From Holophagae bacterium (GTDB lineage Bacteria; Acidobacteriota; Holophagae; Acanthopleuribacterales; Acanthopleuribacteraceae): a stretch of DNA of 64,000 nt. A program made the position numbers and the translations under genes. The notes beneath the pieces were generated by a model, which did not search any database, had not been told where the DNA came from, and was given only the letters and a program-made list of their open reading frames with translations. Positions 1 to 8,817 of this stretch are shown in pieces. The DNA lies in contig JAJCXM010000026.1 of the NCBI GenBank assembly GCA_029263455.1, positions 186,001 to 250,000 of the forward strand. Reading direction: 5' to 3'. The first letter of the stretch is position 1. The number at the start of each line of letters is the position of its first letter.

Positions 1-1
1 G

Positions 2-3000
2 TCTGCGGGCACGAATCTGTCAACCGATTTTCCGTTGGTGGGATTCCAATCAAACCTGAGTCGCCTTAACCCTTTCGCAAAATTAGGGCCTTGGTTCTAT
101 TTCTTAGGTGAAGATGGTCGTCGTCTGTGGCGCTCGACTATCGAATCTGAGGTGGCAGAGCCCGTAACTGACATTGACGTCGGCCAGGCGGAAAATAACG
201 AATACTACACCGTCCCAGTCGCGTCCCATGATCAAGTTTTCTTTGCAACCGGAGTGGCCGAAGTAGGCATCAAGTTTTGGCGCTACGACCCAGAAACAGA
301 CATCCTCCATGAATTTTACTTCATCGAAAGCGGCGAAGACCTAAGTGTCGCCGCCATGGGTGACATCAGTAATCCCGTTGCGGCAGGCGGTTTTGTATAT
401 TTCTTCGTTCATCGTTTTGAGACAAATGAAGGTAATGAGGTGATCTCCTCTCAATCGCTGTGGTCATACAATATTGCGCTGGACAGCATGCAGGAGGTTG
501 GTAACTTTCGAATTGCCGACTTCAGTAAGCCCGCGCTTGGGCTAATGGCATACGGTGATCGCGTGCTCTTTACCGCTTACGAAGTGACGACCGGCTATGA
601 ACTTTGGTCATCATCCGGCACACAAGAGACCACAGAACTATTGATTGACCTAACATCTGGTCCAGGGAATTCTTATCCCCAAGGTTTTGGCATCGTCAAT
701 CAAGTACTCATCTTTTTTGCTGAAGTTGACGGCGATGTTGGCCTATGGAAAATCGATAGCTCCTTTAATTCACCGTCGCCGTTAGCGAGTATTTGGCCAT
801 ATGCATTCAATCGGACAGGTGTCCCGAGCGAGTGGTTCATTAACGAGTCCAACCAAGATCTAGTCGTCTTCTTCGCCGAAAAGACGAACGAAGGCCCAAG
901 TACACGAGGTTTGTGGCATAGCGACGGAAGTGCGTTAGGTACCCAGCTCTTAGATAATCAGGCATGGGGTCAAGAAGCCACAAATACAGACATGGGTATC
1001 TTCTACGCGGGTATTTCCGTGTTTGGATCAGAGCCCACCGTTAGCTCAGATGGCAGCAGCCAAATATTAGGGAACCTCAATCAAACGCCCACAAGTACCC
1101 TTAATCCCCTTACCGACTTTCATAGCGCGGCAATTGGGGACTACGTATTTTTTACGGATCGAAACGCCAATGGTCAGTTCACGGTGAATCGCAGTGCTGG
1201 GTCCCCAGAAACCACTGAAAAACTAGTGAGCTTAGGTGCGCACCAATTCCCGGCCTTTTCATTTCGCACGCCGCCTGCACAATTCACTCAATTCCGAGAT
1301 GACACAGTGTTTGTTAGTCGCGATGAATTGTTTGGATTGAGGTTAATCAAAGTAAGCAATGGCGCTATGGAAACGCTGTTTCGTAGCCCAGGACGCTTTA
1401 ATGAAATGAATATCCTAGTCAATAACGATCATATTCTCTATTTTTCTGTACTGGACGAAAGTAATAGAATAACCGTCTATCGATCAGACGGATCGCCAGG
1501 CAATACTATGTCTGTTTTCGAGGGCGACGCCAGTTTCGACCATGAATTACTGCTGCCGGTTTTGCGCGACGATCAACTCTTTTTTGTTTATGGGCGCTAC
1601 GGAATTTACGACCTGTTCATAGCGGATAACCAAGGTTCTGTCCTACTACAACGTGTCATGGATCAAAGTTCAGATCTTTCTCGTCCGCAATACGCAGCAA
1701 TCGTCAACAACCGCTACCTGCTTGACACGCTGCATATCCTTAACATCAACGCCAACGAGATTTTGTCCTCAAAATTGTGGAGCTCTGATGGCACGGTCGC
1801 TGGCACCCTACTACTTGTCGAACTAGACACAGACCTTAGAGTGCTCGGTCAGCAGAATTCCTGGGTCTATTTCGCGGTCGCCGACCGAAATCAACAACTG
1901 AGAACCGACGGGACACCAGACAACACCCAATTCGTGGAGATTGACGCCCTCCTCAGACAGGCAGAAGTTTGGGTTAGCGACAGCGACGGCATCGTCTTTT
2001 CGTCGATCAAGAATGGCCAACGAGGACTATGGTCGACAGATTTTCAAACGATACAGCAATGGGCGCTGTTTGAAGGCGATTATCGGGATTGGCGGTTACG
2101 ATTCGTTGGTGGCGACATCACGCGCGTCTACTTCGAAAACGATGGCCGAATTTGGTCTACAACGCCACTTGAAGACCCTCACATCATCTCAATGGCGGCC
2201 ATGATTGAAGAGTCCGATTTTGATTTCAAGCAAAGAATACCGGCTAGCCTGTTCGGCTCAAAGTTCTATTTTTACGCCCGCGATGCGGAGGGCCCAGCGC
2301 TCTGGGAAAGCGATGGTAGCCAAGGTGGGACCCATCTTGTGCTGTCACAAGATGCACGATTGGTCAGCCCAAACCGCTTCCATGTTGCTAACAATCACCT
2401 CTATTTCGACGCCATTGACGAGGGTCAATTCGTCCTGTGGTCAATTTGTAAGACACCCGATGTTCAAATAAACGCTGCAGATCAAATCGAGTTTGGCACC
2501 CAAACCGAAATTCTTTTGTCGAATGTTCCCAGTAATGCCGAAACCACCTGGCAGATATCTAGCGGCGAAATCATTGAACAAACGAATACAAGTCTACGCC
2601 TACGTGCGACCTCGACCATTGACTTGAATGTTAGCGCGCATATCACAATCCCGGGTGGGTGTTCCGTGAGTCTTACGCATACTTTTGACGTTTTTGAAGT
2701 GCTCGAGTCCTCACGATGGCTACCCCACATCACACGTAGCGGTTTTGGTTTCCAGACCCACATCCTCGTACACCACAGCCAAAATCAAGAAACCGACCTG
2801 GTCTTGCAACCATACGACATGCAAGGCATGGCGCTTGCCCCAACATCATTAACCATCCAAGCTGGCGGATTCTCCAGATGGTCGACGTCCGAACTGTTTG
2901 GCAGCCAAGCTGTCAGCCACGTGGGTGTCATTACCGATGAGGAAGTTACGGTCACAGCTTCATACTCTTCAACACGACAAGCTGGCGCTAGCGCCGAAGT

Positions 3001-3337
3001 GCATGACAGCTCGCTAGTGGCCCGTGTTTGGCGTTTTTATAGCGGTGATTGGGATCAAGTATTTGATGGCGCTGCGATCTTTAATCCCGGCGCAATCCCG
3101 GCCAACATCAAGTTGCGTCAAATCAATGAGTTAGGCGATATTGTTCAAGAGGTGTTGCTGCCTCCGGTCCCCTCCCTGTCAAAAACGTTGACGGTATTGG
3201 GCGATGTTTTGCAGAACCAACCAGGGTCTGTGATCGAATTGGATGCGGATCAAGCAATCATGCCGGTCTTGTTACGTGGTGACCTGGGTACCGCAGCCAC
3301 ACTTTGGACCATTAATCCTTTTGCTATAGTGCCCTAA
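2..3337 (+). CDS. Secreted ELWxxDGT-type repeat protein (5' end outside window)
   Basis: The reading frame is open to the left edge, so the N-terminus and any signal peptide lie outside the window; at least 1,111 residues remain. The first ~800 residues are built from degenerate repeats of the form LW-x-S-D-G-(T/S)-x-x-G-T, for example LWHSDGSALGT, LWSSDGTVAGT and LWESDGSQGGT, alternating with YFFA/VYFAV-like strands. Such repeats are known from large secreted or surface proteins and probably form beta-propeller blades. After about residue 820 the repeats stop. A region with two cysteines resembling an Ig-like strand set follows, then a ~210-residue C-terminal module beginning SSRWLPHI. No catalytic motif is visible, so I infer a structural or binding role outside the cell. 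The next gene starts 164 bp downstream and looks unrelated. Confidence 0.75.
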   Translation, partial: SAGTNLSTDFPLVGFQSNLSRLNPFAKLGPWFYFLGEDGRRLWRSTIESEVAEPVTDIDVGQAENNEYYTVPVASHDQVFFATGVAEVGIKFWRYDPETDILHEFYFIESGEDLSVAAMGDISNPVAAGGFVYFFVHRFETNEGNEVISSQSLWSYNIALDSMQEVGNFRIADFSKPALGLMAYGDRVLFTAYEVTTGYELWSSSGTQETTELLIDLTSGPGNSYPQGFGIVNQVLIFFAEVDGDVGLWKIDSSFNSPSPLASIWPYAFNRTGVPSEWFINESNQDLVVFFAEKTNEGPSTRGLWHSDGSALGTQLLDNQAWGQEATNTDMGIFYAGISVFGSEPTVSSDGSSQILGNLNQTPTSTLNPLTDFHSAAIGDYVFFTDRNANGQFTVNRSAGSPETTEKLVSLGAHQFPAFSFRTPPAQFTQFRDDTVFVSRDELFGLRLIKVSNGAMETLFRSPGRFNEMNILVNNDHILYFSVLDESNRITVYRSDGSPGNTMSVFEGDASFDHELLLPVLRDDQLFFVYGRYGIYDLFIADNQGSVLLQRVMDQSSDLSRPQYAAIVNNRYLLDTLHILNINANEILSSKLWSSDGTVAGTLLLVELDTDLRVLGQQNSWVYFAVADRNQQLRTDGTPDNTQFVEIDALLRQAEVWVSDSDGIVFSSIKNGQRGLWSTDFQTIQQWALFEGDYRDWRLRFVGGDITRVYFENDGRIWSTTPLEDPHIISMAAMIEESDFDFKQRIPASLFGSKFYFYARDAEGPALWESDGSQGGTHLVLSQDARLVSPNRFHVANNHLYFDAIDEGQFVLWSICKTPDVQINAADQIEFGTQTEILLSNVPSNAETTWQISSGEIIEQTNTSLRLRATSTIDLNVSAHITIPGGCSVSLTHTFDVFEVLESSRWLPHITRSGFGFQTHILVHHSQNQETDLVLQPYDMQGMALAPTSLTIQAGGFSRWSTSELFGSQAVSHVGVITDEEVTVTASYSSTRQAGASAEVHDSSLVARVWRFYSGDWDQVFDGAAIFNPGAIPANIKLRQINELGDIVQEVLLPPVPSLSKTLTVLGDVLQNQPGSVIELDADQAIMPVLLRGDLGTAATLWTINPFAIVP

Positions 3338-3501
3338 CAATCATGAGTCCACGAGATTTGCTTACCAAGCAAAATACCAACATTTTTTCTGCATGTGATC
3401 TCGATTCAGGAATAAGCACGAAGTCTCGCGCGTTTCTATGCTGACAATCATGGCAAGCTTTTAGACATTAATGGGCTTTCAAAGCGATCAAAGGAGGCAC
3501 G

Positions 3502-4833
3502 TTGCACCTCGTAATAATTGGCAATGGGATAGCTGGCATAACGGCTGCGCGCCATGTCCGCAAGCTTTCGCGACACAAGATCACGGTCATTTCCGGTGAA
3601 TCCGATTATTTCTACTCAAGACCGGCCTTAATGTACATCTATATGGGTCATATGGAACCGCAGCATACCGAGCCCTACGAACGCCACTTTTGGGCGAAAA
3701 ACGATATTGGCCTAAAGAGGGCATGGGTCAAATCCATAGAATCCGGCGCCAAAACGGTCACCCTCGATGACGGTAGCCAAATAAGCTACGACAAATTGAT
3801 ACTTGCGACCGGATCACAATCGAACTTTTTCGGCTGGCCCGGGCAAGAACTAAAAGGTGTACAAGGCCTTTATGGCTTGCAGGATCTGGCATCAATGGAA
3901 GCCAATACGAAAAACACTAAACGGGCTGTCATAATTGGCGGCGGTTTGATTGGTATTGAAATGGCCGAAATGTTACGCACTCGCGGCATTGAGGTCACCT
4001 TTCTCGTGCGCGAGGAGCACTACTGGGGGAACATACTCAGACGTGAAGAAGCTGAAATCATCGGTCGCCATTTACACGAACATCACGTTTCTCTGCTCAC
4101 GCAAACGGAACTGAAAAGCATTGAAGGCGATCAACAAGGCAGAGTTTCTGGTGTTGTCACCAAAAAAGACGAGCTGATTCCCTGCGATTTTGTTGGCATC
4201 ACAGCTGGCGTCCATCCCAATATCGATCTTGTCAAAGAATCCGACATCGAGACCCGACGCGGCATCGTCGTCAATTCGTACCTGGAAACCAACGTCGAAG
4301 ATATTTACGCGGTCGGTGATTGCGCCGAAATTGGCGGCAACGAAGGACGAGGCCTAGTTGAACAGCTTTGGTACACAGGTAAGCTACAGGGCGAAGCCGT
4401 CGCCAAGACTATTTGCGGTGAACGAACCCTGTACAATCGAGGCATTTGGTTCAATTCGGCAAAATTCTTTGACATCGAATACCACACCTACGGTAAGTTA
4501 TTTGCCACCGCACCAGCTGGCGAAGCGTCATTTTATTGGGAACACCCACAAGGTAAACAATGCATTCGCTTGGTCTACAATGAGGATGATCAAGTACTCA
4601 CCGGCATGAACGCCTTTGGCATTCGATACAGACACCAGATATTCGAGCGTTGGCTAAGCGAAAAGCGAGACCTACGTTATGTGCTGCAGAACCTAGAAGA
4701 AGCGAACTTCGACCCAGAATTCTTTCGTCGCTTCGAAAAAGACATGATTGCCGCCTTCAACCGCGCCAATCCATCAACAACGCCGCTGGTTTGGCAAAAA
4801 AAACGGCGTTGGCTCTTTGGGATAGGTACTTAA
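3502..4833 (+). CDS. FAD/NAD(P)-dependent pyridine nucleotide-disulfide family oxidoreductase
   Basis: A 443-residue flavoprotein of the class containing NirB N-terminal domains and rubredoxin/ferredoxin reductases. Seen: an N-terminal FAD dinucleotide motif (GNGIAG), an ATGSQ strand, a second dinucleotide motif (GGGLIGIEMAE) for NAD(P)H, and YAVGDCAEI closing the FAD site. About 110 C-terminal residues follow with no recognised motif. There is no redox-active CxxxxC pair, so it is not a disulfide reductase. The start is TTG, supported by AAGGAGG four bases upstream of it. The next gene begins three bases after the stop and encodes a membrane polyferredoxin. The pair probably moves electrons from NAD(P)H to the membrane iron-sulfur protein; the final acceptor is unknown. 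Confidence 0.85.
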   Translation: MHLVIIGNGIAGITAARHVRKLSRHKITVISGESDYFYSRPALMYIYMGHMEPQHTEPYERHFWAKNDIGLKRAWVKSIESGAKTVTLDDGSQISYDKLILATGSQSNFFGWPGQELKGVQGLYGLQDLASMEANTKNTKRAVIIGGGLIGIEMAEMLRTRGIEVTFLVREEHYWGNILRREEAEIIGRHLHEHHVSLLTQTELKSIEGDQQGRVSGVVTKKDELIPCDFVGITAGVHPNIDLVKESDIETRRGIVVNSYLETNVEDIYAVGDCAEIGGNEGRGLVEQLWYTGKLQGEAVAKTICGERTLYNRGIWFNSAKFFDIEYHTYGKLFATAPAGEASFYWEHPQGKQCIRLVYNEDDQVLTGMNAFGIRYRHQIFERWLSEKRDLRYVLQNLEEANFDPEFFRRFEKDMIAAFNRANPSTTPLVWQKKRRWLFGIGT

Positions 4834-4836
4834 ACC

Positions 4837-6165
4837 ATGAATACCTCCGCCGACCACAGTCTACAACTCGTTCCGGAAGTTCATCCTGGCACAATGAATG
4901 GCCGGACAAAGACAGGTCTGGCTTGGGTGAGCGTCGGCATCTTGGCGTTACTCACCATCGCTTTAGGCGCTGACACGCCCCACCTAATAGGTTGGCTTGG
5001 GTTCCTAGCCATTATTGTTGGTACATTGGTTATCAGCTCAAACTGGTTGTCAGAGTCACCCGGAATCAAGAACAACCACATCATGTTTGGATCTGCAACG
5101 CGACGAGGCATGGTTGCATGGTCGCTTGGCATATTCATGACAGGTTTTTACGTCGTGCTCTATTTTGAACCGACATATCTCAGCCGCGTTATCGCTTTGG
5201 TCGACCCACTGAAAATCGCGATAAGCGGAGAATCAGCCATAGGTTCGGATGGCTCGGTAAGCCAATGGTTCCTTTACGGATTCTTGTACACGATTGCCGT
5301 TCTCGTCATGGGTATTCGCGCCATTATCAAATACAGACATAGTCGTTACCAGGTCGTACGCACGTCCTCTGTCATGTTCTTCCAGTTAGGGTTTGCATTC
5401 TTGATTCCCAACATACTCTTGAAACTCAACCAACCCTATTACGAGTGGACTAATATTTGGCCGTTGCGTTATTACGAGCTGTTCCCGAGTGAGGCGACGC
5501 ATTTGGCCAATAGCGGAACCATCGGCATGGTGATGTTGACTTGGGGTATTGCCTCCATCCTCATCCTCACGCCAGTGCTTACCTATTTTTTTGGCAAGCG
5601 TTGGTATTGTAGTTGGGTTTGTGGGTGCGGCGGATTAGCTGAGACTTTGGGTGATCCCTTCAGGCAAAACAGTAGCAAGACGTTGGCATCTTGGAAGTTG
5701 GAACGTTGGCTAATCTATAGTGTTTTGGGATTGATCCTATTGACCACAGCCCTCTTATGGTTGGACCATTTGTGGGGCTTCTTAGGCACAACTGCCGGCA
5801 CCTTCGCTAAAGGTTATGGGTTTCTCATTGGTGCTATCTTTTCCGGCGTAATCGGCACGGGCTTCTATCCAATCTTTGGATCACGTGTTTGGTGTCGGTT
5901 TGGATGTCCAATGGCCGCAATTCTAGGTCTCATCCAACGCTTCTTTTCACGTTTCAGAATTACGACTAACGGTAGCCAATGCATTTCGTGCGGTAACTGT
6001 TCGACCTATTGCGAAATGGGCATTGACGTCAGATGGTATGCACAACGAGGCCAAGACATCGTGCGCGCATCCTGCGTTGGCTGTGGTGTATGTTCGTCTG
6101 TTTGCCCACGTGGTGTGCTGCAACTAGAAATGGGACCCAAAGAAACCCGAAAAATGGTTGTCTGA
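4837..6165 (+). CDS. Membrane 4Fe-4S ferredoxin-type protein (NapH/NosR/CcoG-like)
   Basis: A 442-residue protein with about eight hydrophobic segments (first near residue 28, last ending near residue 350) and a C-terminal cytoplasmic ferredoxin domain. Cysteine motifs in order: CSWVCGCGG, CRFGCP, then CxxCxxCxxxC near residue 381 and a second CxxCxxCxxxCP near residue 414, enough for two [4Fe-4S] clusters. The paired CSWVC/CRFGCP motifs in the membrane part are typical of the NapH/NosR/CcoG group of electron-transfer proteins. No nos, nap or cco gene is nearby, so the named pathways are not supported. It follows the FAD oxidoreductase with a three-base gap and is almost certainly co-transcribed. 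I infer a membrane electron relay fed by that enzyme. Confidence 0.85.
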   Translation: MNTSADHSLQLVPEVHPGTMNGRTKTGLAWVSVGILALLTIALGADTPHLIGWLGFLAIIVGTLVISSNWLSESPGIKNNHIMFGSATRRGMVAWSLGIFMTGFYVVLYFEPTYLSRVIALVDPLKIAISGESAIGSDGSVSQWFLYGFLYTIAVLVMGIRAIIKYRHSRYQVVRTSSVMFFQLGFAFLIPNILLKLNQPYYEWTNIWPLRYYELFPSEATHLANSGTIGMVMLTWGIASILILTPVLTYFFGKRWYCSWVCGCGGLAETLGDPFRQNSSKTLASWKLERWLIYSVLGLILLTTALLWLDHLWGFLGTTAGTFAKGYGFLIGAIFSGVIGTGFYPIFGSRVWCRFGCPMAAILGLIQRFFSRFRITTNGSQCISCGNCSTYCEMGIDVRWYAQRGQDIVRASCVGCGVCSSVCPRGVLQLEMGPKETRKMVV

Positions 6166-6209
6166 ACAGGTCAACATGCTGATGCGTTCATCACTTTTGC
6201 TACGAACAG

Positions 6210-6902
6210 TCATTTGCCATTCTTACGTTCATCGAGGCATTTGATGTAGTCATCTAGGGTATGTCCATCCAATGACTCAAATGTTTCCTGCTGTGTCTCG
6301 ACACGATGCATGCGGTCCAAGCGAAAGTTACGGAAATCACGTCGCCATTCACACCAGGCAGCCAGTGACCAGGTGCTACCCCAAAAAAATAAGCCTAGTG
6401 GTTGCACGCGACGACTACTGTGACAACCATCGGCCTTTGTGTATTCGAAACTAACCCATTGTTTTTCGCGAAGAGCCTTACGCAACAGATCCGTTCGTTC
6501 ACGCACCTTTCTTGAAATATGGAAATCGGGTGCGAATAAAGTTGAGGCCTCAATTTCAGGCCGCAGTTCGTCAGGAAGAACGCCATCTACTTTGGCCAAT
6601 ACTCGGCGTGCCGCAGCCGACAGCGTAGAACCGCCCCAAGCCGATACCATACGTGCACCAAGGGTAAGTGCTTCAATCTCGTCGCGATCGAACATTAGGG
6701 GCGGCAAGTCAAATTGCTTATCAAGCATATAGCCCACGCCCGCCTCACCTAACACAGGCACACCAGACAAGCTCATATCTCGAATATCGCGATAGATGGT
6801 CCTGACCGATACGGACAGCTCTGAACCCAATTGCGCGGCCGTCATGAAACGTCGATGACGCAAAAGCAGGACGATTTGAAACAAACGGTCTGCACGGCGC
6901 AC
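6210..6902 (-). CDS. WYL-domain HTH transcriptional regulator (YafY-like)
   Basis: A 230-residue regulator with an N-terminal DeoR-type winged helix (RADRLFQIVLLL, then SVRTIYRDIRDM as recognition helix) and a C-terminal WYL-type ligand-sensing domain. The frame stays open up to 7052, but the extra ~50 residues look unlike the family, which normally begins RRADRLFQI. I chose the GTG at 6902 because AGAGGT lies eight bases before it. WYL regulators commonly respond to DNA damage, nucleotides or metabolites; the ligand here is unknown. It is convergent with the iron-sulfur gene and lies just downstream of the hemerythrin-like gene on the same strand, so it may control either or itself. Confidence 0.85.
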   Translation of the reverse strand: MRRADRLFQIVLLLRHRRFMTAAQLGSELSVSVRTIYRDIRDMSLSGVPVLGEAGVGYMLDKQFDLPPLMFDRDEIEALTLGARMVSAWGGSTLSAAARRVLAKVDGVLPDELRPEIEASTLFAPDFHISRKVRERTDLLRKALREKQWVSFEYTKADGCHSSRRVQPLGLFFWGSTWSLAAWCEWRRDFRNFRLDRMHRVETQQETFESLDGHTLDDYIKCLDERKNGK

Positions 6903-7088
6903 TAGGTCACACCTCTTGAGAAAGCACGAAAGTAACGGAATCGCCCTATTCGTAGCACTCTTTTGACAACACGAGTCAAGTTCGAATATGTCCATTTCAG
7001 TAAGAGCAAACGGTTCATAGCTGTCCTCCCTGACCCACGGTGCGGGGTTCACTAACAGGATGACTCTAGTTTATCCCCCCTGACAGCA

Positions 7089-7655
7089 TCATGTCAGTAG
7101 TCGTGCAGCTTGAGTCAGGTTCTGCCAACGTATATCAACGCCAGATTTCGCCCGATTAATCTCAGACTCAGTGTCAGCCCGTACACTATCCCACTGCGTC
7201 TTTGCCCGTTGATTCACAGCTACTAACTCATGTTCTTCTATCCATTCTTGTACGGTCGGGAAAAGTGATTTTTCTTCTCTGATGTGATGATGTTCCAGCA
7301 AATGTTGCAAACGGCGCGCACTTTCCAGACAAGCTAATAAACGATCGCGAGGGTCATCGTAATCAACGCTCATTTGTTGCGTATGCAAGGCCAGTAAGAC
7401 GCGAATCTTAGCGTGCTCACGCAAATATGTGCTTGCCGGCCAATGTTTCTGTGTGCCACCACGTTCGAAAATAGGCATCAGGTCTTGCTCTTCAAGTTCG
7501 ATATGGATCGATAGCCATGCTCCGTACACCTCTAACATCCAAGTTGCTTCCGCAAATGAATAGCTCGCCAACGCAAATTTATGAGCCTTAAAGAGGTCTT
7601 CTAAATCGCTGTGCATTGTCTGATAGGTTTTTGACCACAACTTAGACTTCGACAT
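7089..7655 (-). CDS. Hemerythrin-like HHE domain protein
   Basis: A 188-residue, almost wholly helical protein with spaced His/Glu motifs of the hemerythrin HHE family: MHSDLEDL, HIELEEQDLMP, LREHAKI and LEHHHIREEKSLFP. These can supply ligands for a non-haem di-iron site that binds O2 or reacts with nitric oxide or peroxide in known relatives. The start is the ATG at 7655, which overlaps the last 14 bases of the peptide deformylase gene; upstream codons in the same frame lie inside that gene. The tail-in-head overlap suggests translational coupling. Deformylase is an Fe2+ enzyme easily inactivated by oxygen, so an O2- or iron-handling neighbour is suggestive, though this is inference. Confidence 0.75.
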   Translation of the reverse strand: MSKSKLWSKTYQTMHSDLEDLFKAHKFALASYSFAEATWMLEVYGAWLSIHIELEEQDLMPIFERGGTQKHWPASTYLREHAKIRVLLALHTQQMSVDYDDPRDRLLACLESARRLQHLLEHHHIREEKSLFPTVQEWIEEHELVAVNQRAKTQWDSVRADTESEINRAKSGVDIRWQNLTQAARLLT

Positions 7656-8196
7656 CGCCTGCTTCGTCCATCCAGAACTGATGAAATTCTTCGATGTATG
7701 CCAAGTTACGCGTATCGGCCAGCCGATCAATGTACAAAACGCCATCAAGGTGATCAAATTCATGCTGAAACACGGTCGCCAGAAAATCGTCGGCTTCAAT
7801 GACACAGGATTTGCCATCTAGATTGATGTATTCCACTTTTACCTTACGCGGACGTGCCACAGCACCGCGCAAGCCAGGAACAGAAAGGCAACCTTCCCAA
7901 AATGTTTGTGTCTCGGGATCTAGCACTGTGATTTTTGGATTGATATAGACACCCAAAGCGGTGTCGCCATTAAAGTCATAGCGATCGTTTTGGGGATCCA
8001 ATTCGATGATTGCCAATCGTATTGGTTGACCGATTTGAGGTGCAGCTAGGCCTACGCCATCGTGCGCGTGCATGGTGTCTACCATGTCTTGGATAAGTTG
8101 TTTAAGTTCTTGTGATTCTATTTCCTGTGGCGTCAATTCCCGCGCTGGCTGGCGCAATAGCGGATGACCCATCCGCAACACATCAAGAACAGCCAT
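7642..8196 (-). CDS. def: Peptide deformylase
   Basis: A 184-residue enzyme that removes the formyl group from the N-terminal methionine of new proteins. The three family motifs are present: GVGLAAPQIG (motif 1), EGCLSVPG (motif 2, metal-binding Cys) and HEFDHLDG (motif 3, metal-binding histidines and catalytic Glu). The third motif has Phe where Leu is usual (HELDH); this is conservative. The ATG start has GGAGG four bases upstream. It is the first gene of a pair with the hemerythrin-like gene, which it overlaps. The usual partner fmt is absent from this locus. Confidence 0.95.
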   Translation of the reverse strand: MAVLDVLRMGHPLLRQPARELTPQEIESQELKQLIQDMVDTMHAHDGVGLAAPQIGQPIRLAIIELDPQNDRYDFNGDTALGVYINPKITVLDPETQTFWEGCLSVPGLRGAVARPRKVKVEYINLDGKSCVIEADDFLATVFQHEFDHLDGVLYIDRLADTRNLAYIEEFHQFWMDEAGDVEV

Positions 8197-8235
8197 TTGG
8201 CCTCCATAATTCGCGAATACGCTTAAGCCAATATT

Positions 8236-8817
8236 CTAACGCAGCTGGGCCTCAAACCATATTTCTGCGCCCTGCCTTACCGTAATCGAGCGGGAAGTGG
8301 GCGCTTCGATGTTTACCAACTCGAAGTCGATCTCAAGGGTTTGCTTCCAATCAAGCGGGCTGATCGCAAAGGGCGGGCCTTGACCTGGGCTAGGTACCTG
8401 CAGAAAGACCATGCCAAAATAGCGACCTTTTGCTTTGAGGTTGCTTCTGACGGTGTACAAATAGTCCGATCGAACGCTCGGGCTTAAGGCACAAAAACAG
8501 GTGTACTCCCAAACCGCATCGTATTTATCGGGCAGCTTCAACGACAAGATATTTGCTAACCGCCACTTAATATTTGATCCGTATAGGTCTGCCGCCGACT
8601 CCAGGGCAGCGGGCGCTAAATCAACCGCTGTAACCTCCGCCCCGGCCTTACTCCACGCGGCGGCATCATGTCCAAGGCCACAACCAGGTACCAGCACCTT
8701 CCAGCCACTCACATCGTTGTCAACCAACCATTCATTCAAGGCAGGCGTTACATCGCCAAGGTCCCAGGGCGTGTTTCTCGACAGCCAGCGACCCTGCCAA
8801 TTGTGTTCATTTGTCAA
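8236..8817 (-). CDS. TPMT-family SAM-dependent methyltransferase
   Basis: A 193-residue methyltransferase of the thiopurine S-methyltransferase family. Seen: WQGRWLSRNTPWDLG at the N-terminus (the family's W-x6-PWD signature), VLVPGCGLGHDA as SAM motif I, and AVDLAP as motif II. Members methylate thiols, selenium or tellurium compounds, or halides; the substrate cannot be read from sequence. The start is TTG, overlapping the TGA of the upstream pilus ATPase gene in a four-base TTGA junction, implying translational coupling. There is no obvious functional link to twitching motility, so it may simply share the transcript. Confidence 0.8.
   Translation of the reverse strand: MTNEHNWQGRWLSRNTPWDLGDVTPALNEWLVDNDVSGWKVLVPGCGLGHDAAAWSKAGAEVTAVDLAPAALESAADLYGSNIKWRLANILSLKLPDKYDAVWEYTCFCALSPSVRSDYLYTVRSNLKAKGRYFGMVFLQVPSPGQGPPFAISPLDWKQTLEIDFELVNIEAPTSRSITVRQGAEIWFEAQLR

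Noticed and set aside
6903-7052. N-terminal extension of the WYL regulator
   Set aside because: The extra 50 residues do not resemble the family, and a GTG with a good ribosome site begins exactly where homologues begin.
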